A stretch of 64,000 nt of DNA, taken from contig CM039509.1 in NCBI GenBank assembly GCA_022432975.1, forward strand, positions 15,013,790 to 15,077,789, read 5' to 3'. This DNA comes from Begonia masoniana (Eukaryota > Streptophyta > Magnoliopsida > Cucurbitales > Begoniaceae). The position numbers were made by a program, and so were the translations under genes. The notes under the pieces are model-generated. The model was not told the origin of the DNA, searched no databases, and saw only the letters and a list, made by a program, of their open reading frames with translations. Positions 58,191 to 64,000 of this stretch are shown here, piece by piece. How positions within the stretch are numbered: position 1 is the first letter of the stretch; the number at the start of each line of letters is the position of its first letter.

Positions 58191-60701
58191 TGTCACGACC
58201 CTAATACTGTACCCAATTTCCGTACTATTTATTTATTTATTTTTTTTAAGTCTTAAGTGGACTTTACACAGAAACTAAATCGGAAATTTAAATTGAAATT
58301 AGAATCGAAGTTCGTTTAAAACAAATAGTAAAACAATTGAAATTTAAAACAATTAAATCAATTAAAACTATTAATTAATTAAAATAAAACTTATAATCGG
58401 CCGAAGGGGGCAAAAGGGGCAATCACCCCGTTTCTGCAGGGGCGATTCGCAACAGGCGAATGTTCGCCTGTTGCGAAACGCCTGTGGCGATTGATCGCCA
58501 CAGTTTGTGGCAATCAATCGCCACACCCTCTGGATTTCTCCAAAGGGAGGCGATTCGATCGCCGCGCTTGGCGACTATTCACCAAGCGCTCTGTTTCCCC
58601 ATTCCCCCAAACACTTCCTCCTTCCCTTTTCTTTCTTTCCTTTTCACCTGCGCAAATTACACACACAACACAATCTCCTTCACACTTCTTTACCAACAAA
58701 CACCACATTCATCATAAAACTTAAACCCAACCAAAACTCAATATTCATACACTCTCGTAACTCCACTTAAAACCGATTCAAAATACAATTAATACGAAGT
58801 ACATTTTCATGAAAACAAACTGCATGGTTCTGTTTAAAAACTAAACAAATCCTCCTGTTTTGAAATCAACAAAAGATTATAAAATCCATTTCCAATACGT
58901 TTCAAAACATCGATATGTAAACCTATCAACTACCAGTTCTCAAACATCCTAAAATGTCTATACAATTATCAATCCAAAACATTCTAAAAACCCCAAAATC
59001 TATACATACGTCCCCACGGGTCGGTTAAGCGTCGACTGCGTCAGCACACCACCGCAGCCATTCTTTGTCAACTGGACTCATGTCTCAGGAGGAGGAATCT
59101 CGTCTTCACCTGTTTCCTCGTAATCACCTACACCATACGAATACACTATGAGATAAAATCTCAGGAAGCTCTACGTAAATGCAATGCGTGCTGTGCATAT
59201 GAATCTGTAAATCATGCATCATTTTCTTTACTTTACTTTACTGTGGGTGTCACCGAGATCCAGACCCTCTAACCAGAGAGAGCACATCCAGCGGGCGGAC
59301 TACTCTTTCCAGCTAGAGGAGGGGGGGTACACGCTTACAACTCGTACAACCGTGCCTGAGCCCCATCTCGCATGACCTATAAACTGTATGCCTTTCGGCC
59401 TGTAAGCCTTTCGGCCGGTAAACTGTAAGCCTTACGGCCGATTATATTCTTTGCATTATCTTTAAAACAATGTGCGGAAATTCGTTTTCATGTTTTTCTT
59501 TAAAACAAGTGATGCGTGAACAGTTCAATATCTTAAAGTAAACAAACAATAATATGTACCGTCAAGACCGTAAAGCGTAACCTATAAACCACTAAACCTA
59601 GCTACCCAAACCAAGCCAAATTAAACAGACGCATCTCCAAAACTCCTCGAGACGACATTCGAGGTACGTTGTAGGCCAATCGGCCAGAGAAGATCACGAG
59701 AACTTATCTCGTGTCCAAAACAGCTCAAGCTCCGTCCACGAGCGTTGTTTGTCTGAAGTAAAACACAACATTGACGGTAAAACTAATTTAAGCCATCGAT
59801 CGTCCAAATTTACAAAACCTTAACTAAGGAAACTTCCTAAAGTTCTAATCCAATTTATTGAGCTATCTATTCGAGCAATTTACGCTCGGCACCTCAATTC
59901 ACAATTTACGAGTTTTTCCTTAAAAACCCGAAAATCCCTAGTTTTTAACTTTTTTCTCAAATTGGTTTAAATTCGTCCAATAACGTTCAATACTTTCTTT
60001 ATATCGTCAATCACAATAAACCTATTAATTACGAACCCTAAATCGCGTTTTTAATCAAAAACCTAACGAAAACCCTAAACGTATAACTCTACGAAACTCA
60101 GAATATAAAGTTCGGAAACTATAGAATCATACCTAGGGTTGAGAAAGGAGAAGAAAACACGAAGAACGGAGGAGAAACGGAGGAGAACAGAGGTCGGAAT
60201 CGTTGAAGTCACCGTGAGGGAATCGCCTGAAAATAGAGAAAGCTCTCTGGAAGACTTCACGCAACAGGGAAGAGAATGAGGAAAGAAAAGAGTTAAGTTA
60301 TTTTATATTTTGATTTAGCAAATTTACCATTTCGTCCTTCTTTAGTTTTTATATTAGTTTCGTCCTTCGTTTCGTTAATCGGCTAACAACTCTGGTTCTC
60401 CAAACTTCTTTATTTCGTCATTAAATCCCGCTCATTATTTGGGATTTATTAAAATTATCCGTTCATAAATCGGACCCCGTTTACTATTTTTTACTAAAAC
60501 GTCATATACATGACGAGAAACGTATTTACTCAGAATATAGCGTCCAAACTCCGAAAATTCTCATAATTTCCTTAAAATTTCTATAAATTGTTAGGATCGT
60601 AATGACGCTTTCCGTTTGTGAAACTGATTTGATTTGACATATTTACCAAAAATGCCACATATATATTATAATATAAAATTCCGTACGAGCCGGATATTAC
60701 A
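58191..60701 (-). repeat. Element B 3' LTR
   Basis: 2511 bp; plus-strand ends TGTCACGACCC and CCGGATATTACA, so on its own strand TGTAATATCCGG to GGGTCGTGACA. It has a GGCGATT / ATCGCC inverted-motif cluster at 58420-58575 and 'aagcctttcggcctgtaag'-type repeats at 59390-59440. Confidence 0.9.
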
Positions 60702-60716
60702 TTCCACCTGCCTTAT
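60702..60716 (-). promoter_or_regulatory. Polypurine tract of element B
   Basis: On the minus strand AAGGCAGGTGGAA lies directly before the LTR start TGTAATATCC, after GGACAAAATTC, the same arrangement as in element A. The tract has one C and one T. Confidence 0.65.
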
Positions 60717-60741
60717 TTAGAATTTTGTCCACAAAATTAAA

Positions 60742-63700
60742 TCATACAAACAATTCAGGATATTTAGTCATCATATCCTGCTGTCGTTCCCACGTAGCCT
60801 CTTCTACCTTGTGGTTCCGCCACAACACCTTGACCAGCGGAATCTCTTTGTTGCGTAGGACTTTAATGGAAGACTCCAAAATACGTACCGGCCTCTCCTC
60901 GTAAGTCAAGGTAGGCTGTACCTCGATCTCTGTAGCCTCCACGACATGTGATGGATCACGTAGACATCTCTGAAGCATAGATACGTGGAATACATCGTGG
61001 ATACCCTCCATAGAAGCCGGAAGCTGTAGTCTATACGCCAACTTCCCGACCCTCTTCAGAATAGGAAAGGGCCCCACATAATGAGGGTTTAACTTACCCC
61101 TCCTTCCAAATCTCGCAACACCTTTGAACGGAGAAACTTTAATATAAACTTCGTCACCTTCCTTGAACTCTAGCTCTCTCCGTCTCGTGTCAGCGTAGCT
61201 CTTCTGTCTGCTCTGAGCTACCTCGATACACTGTCGAATAATGGCAATCTTCTCTGCCGTCTGTTGTAGAATCTCAGGACCAACGATGCTGGCCTCGCCA
61301 ACCTCGTCCCAATACAACGGAGATTTACATTTCCGACCATACAAAGCCTCGTACGGCGCCATGCCAATGGTAGCCTGGAAGCTGTTATTATATGAGAACT
61401 CGATCAGTGGCAAATACCTGCTCCACGATCCCTGAAACTCCAGCACACATGCTCTGAGCATATCCTCCAAAATCTGATTCGTCCTCTCTGTCTGACCATC
61501 AGTCTGAGGATGAAATGCAGTGCTGAAATTAAGCTGAGTCCCCGTAGCTTTATGCAGGCTCTTCCAGAACTTCGAAGTAAATCTCGGATCACGATCTGAG
61601 ACTATCGAAACTGGCACTCCATGAAGTCTGACAATCTCCTGCACATAAAGCTCGGCAAGCTGGTCCATCGAAGAAGTCATCTTCACTGGCAAGAAGTGAG
61701 CTGACTTTGTCAATCGGTCCACAATCACCCAAACACCATCATGGCCCTTCGTCGTCCTCGGGAGCCCCACAATAAAATTCATGGAGATCTGCTCCCATTT
61801 CCACTCCGGAATCGGCAGTGGCAATAATGTTCCGGCCGGCCTCTAGTGCTCTGCCTTCACCTGTTGACATACCAAACAGGTCTCAACGTACTTGGCAACC
61901 TCCCTCTTCATGTTCGGCCACCAGAAATGTTGCTTTAGGTCCAAGAACATCTTAGTACTTCCCGGGTGTACAGAATATGCCGAAGAATGTGCCTCGGCCA
62001 ATATCTCTTTCTTCAGATCCTCGTCGTTAGGCAGGTACCACCTATGCCTGAACCGTAGAATACCATCATCTGATAAATGAAAATCTGACGAGTCTCTCAA
62101 TGTCATGCTGGATCGAAGCTCCTCACACTCCGTATCATTCTGCTGAGCCTCACGTATCATATCCAGAATAGTCGGCCTAAGAAAAATGTTGGTGAGCATA
62201 CTGGACAACTCTGCCACTATCTCAACGTCGAACCTCTCAATCTCAGACCGCAGCGTAACTGACATCGCTGCTAATGAAGGCTGACTCGCAGAAAGCACTC
62301 TACTTAAGGCATCAGCAACCTTGTTCGCCTTTCCTGGATGGTACTTGATATCAAAATCGTAGTCTTTGACGAACTCAAGCCACCTTCTCTGACGCATATT
62401 CAGCTCCTTCTGCGTAAATAAATACTTCAAACTCTTGTGGTCAGAAAATATCTCGCACTGCTATCCATATAAATAATGTCTCCATATCTTCAGTGCGAAG
62501 ACCACAGCTGCCAACTCAAGGTCGTGCGTAGGGTAATTCTGCTCGTACGGCTTCAACTGCCGAGAAGCATATGCAATAACTCTTCCCTCCTACATCAATA
62601 CACAACCGAGTCCCACTCCAGACGCGTCACAATATATACTGAACTTGTCACCTTCAATAGGTAAAGCCAATACTGGAGCGGTGGTCAATCTCTGCTTTAA
62701 CTCTATAAAACTATCATCACAAGCAGGCGACCATATAAATCTCTCGTTCTTCCGTGTCAATCGTGAAAGAGGAAGTGCGATCTTCGAAAATCCCTCTATG
62801 AATTTCCGATAATAGCCAGCTAATCCGAGAAATCCATGCACCTCTCGTACGTTCTTCGGCTGTGGCCAATCTCTGACCGCCTGAATTTTGCTTGGATCCA
62901 CAGAAACCCCTTCTTCTGATATAATGTGGCTAAGAAAACTGACTCGATCCAGCCAAAACTCGCACTTAGAGAACTTTGGATACAACTGGTGTTGGCATAA
63001 AATCCTCAAAACTATTCTCAAGTGCTCCTCGTGTTCTTCCTTCGTCTTAGAGTAGATCAGAATATCGTCGATGAAAACCACCACGAACTTGTCCAGATAC
63101 TCCTTGAAGACACGGTTCATCAAATCCATAAACGCTGCAGGGGCATTAGTAAGTCCAAAAGACATGACAAGGAACTCATAATGCCCATACCTCGTTCGGA
63201 ATGCCGTCTTCAGTATATCATCCTTCCGGACCTTCAGCTAATTGTAACCCGAGCGTAGATCAATCCTCGAAAATACTCGGGCACCTTGCAGCTGATCAAA
63301 TAAATCATCAATCCGGGGTAGTGGATACTTATTCTTCACTGTAAGTTTATTCGGCTCTCTGTAATCGATGCACATCCTGAGGGTCCCGTCTTTCTTCTTA
63401 ACAAATAGAACGGGAGCACCCCAGGGTGAAACACTGGGTCGAATAAAACCCTTCTCTAACAGCTCGTCAAGCTGAGTCCTCAATTCCCTCAACTCAGCTG
63501 GTGCCAACCGATACGGGTTCTTAAACCTCGGCGCGGAGTTTTGATATACATCAATAGTGAATTTGATCTCCCGGTCTGGTGGTAACCCGGGAAGATCATC
63601 AAGAAAGATTCAGAGAACTCTCTGACAATAGGAATGTCGGTCGGCTTTTCTCCGCTGAGCAACTGACAATCAAATACAGAGGCCAAATAATAGAGCACGC

Positions 63701-63990
63701 ACCTTTAAACTGCTCATTGACCTTCATGGAATAAGAAATAGGCGAGCTACTCAATCTGCTCATCGCTTGATAAGAAAACTCGGCTTTACCCGGGGTCGAA
63801 AGGTCACAATCCTGGATCGACAATCGATGGTGGCGAAGTGCTGTGCTAGCCAGTCCATCCCTAAGATCAGATCATAGTGTTCTATGCCCATAACAATAAG
63901 GCGAGCATAGAGGGTTCTGTCCCCAATCGAGATAATATTGCCCTGAACTACACGACCTGACTGCATACGCTCTCCTGAAGGTAACATCAC
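60742..63990 (-). pseudogene. pol: Element B pol, with nonsense codons and frameshifts
   Basis: Minus strand, in order: protease end (HYDLILGMDWLAQH, about 63860), RT ([46 protein letters not shown]), RNase H ([31 protein letters not shown]), integrase zinc finger ([22 protein letters not shown]), core ([41 protein letters not shown]) and chromodomain-like end (VKVLWRNHKVEEATWER, stop just after YPELFV). TAG stops occur at 63238, 62590, 62461 and 61843, each where element A or the family has Gln. The frame also changes near 63600 and near 63700. The first catalytic Asp of integrase (MDF in element A) is Asn here (MNF). Confidence 0.9.
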
Positions 63991-64000
63991 ACTATACTCG

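Larger units (their letters stand above)
58191..64000 (-). mobile_element. Element B: decayed minus-strand Ty3/gypsy chromovirus, open at window end
   Basis: 3' LTR 58191-60701, polypurine tract next to it, then pol on the minus strand to the window end (gag, PBS and 5' LTR outside). Proteins are close to those of element A, so it is the same broad chromovirus lineage but a different family. A solo LTR of its family is at 46721-49320. Confidence 0.9.

Noticed and set aside
58460..58770. Several short overlapping plus-strand frames
   Set aside because: They lie in the element B LTR, overlap each other in three frames and show no conserved motif.
61241..63258. Plus-strand frames of 62-78 codons
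   Set aside because: Antisense shadows of element B pol.

Overview
The window is nuclear DNA of a flowering plant, almost certainly a eudicot. It is AT-rich, has GT-AG introns, and carries two plant housekeeping or stress genes (a methylenetetrahydrofolate reductase and a two-domain LEA14-type protein). The rest is dominated by chromodomain Ty3/gypsy retrotransposons, Mutator-like (MULE) and hAT DNA transposons. No organelle, bacterial or viral genome features are visible. I cannot name the species.

Layout: 1-4.1 kb holds the last five exons of an MTHFR gene (+). 6.4-8.9 kb holds a LEA14-like gene (-), tail to tail with MTHFR. Both carry one- or two-base deletions in short repeats that break otherwise well conserved reading frames, so either they are pseudogenes or the assembly has uncorrected indels. 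8.9-9.7 kb is AT-rich MITE-like DNA. 9.7-20.1 kb is a stack of gypsy LTRs: a partial LTR with a catccac minisatellite, a solo LTR inside it (11046-12741), a minus-strand solo LTR (13181-17377) split by another solo LTR (13279-15459), and a 3' LTR with a scrap of internal DNA (17383-20094). 20.1-31.7 kb is a three-level nest: a 'plant transposon protein' gene remnant is split by a copia-like solo LTR (21094-31547, TSD GGCCG), which is split by a full-length young gypsy element, here called element A (22036-31189, TSD TCCGC).

34.0-36.0 kb is a 2-kb inverted repeat made of two head-to-head copies of a small membrane-protein gene. 36.2-37.6 kb is a decayed gypsy gag with a tandem duplication. 39.9-40.6 kb is a MULE transposase fragment. 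41843-50168 is a MULE with ~315-bp terminal inverted repeats, a mudrA-like transposase gene (+) and a convergent second gene (-) that is itself split by a gypsy solo LTR (46721-49320, TSD GTGAG). 50443-53513 is a solo LTR (TSD ATAAG) containing ~40 copies of a 26-bp satellite. 53948-55119 is a short non-autonomous MULE (9-bp TSD GAAAATATA). 55394-56557 is an hAT element (8-bp TSD CCTGTTAG) that has captured pieces of a DUF569 gene and an nsLTP gene. 57.25-58.19 kb is an LTR fragment. 58191 to the window end is a decayed minus-strand gypsy element, here called element B.

The genes do not form a pathway; the region is a transposon graveyard beside two host genes. Three patterns link the elements. 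First, a short motif of the type CGGNNGATG, often preceded by GTCGTYTAG, is arrayed inside many different LTRs. Second, several LTRs keep a similar pair of intron-like segments in their leader. Third, a CCGTCCG motif is clustered in the ends of the MULE and its short relative.
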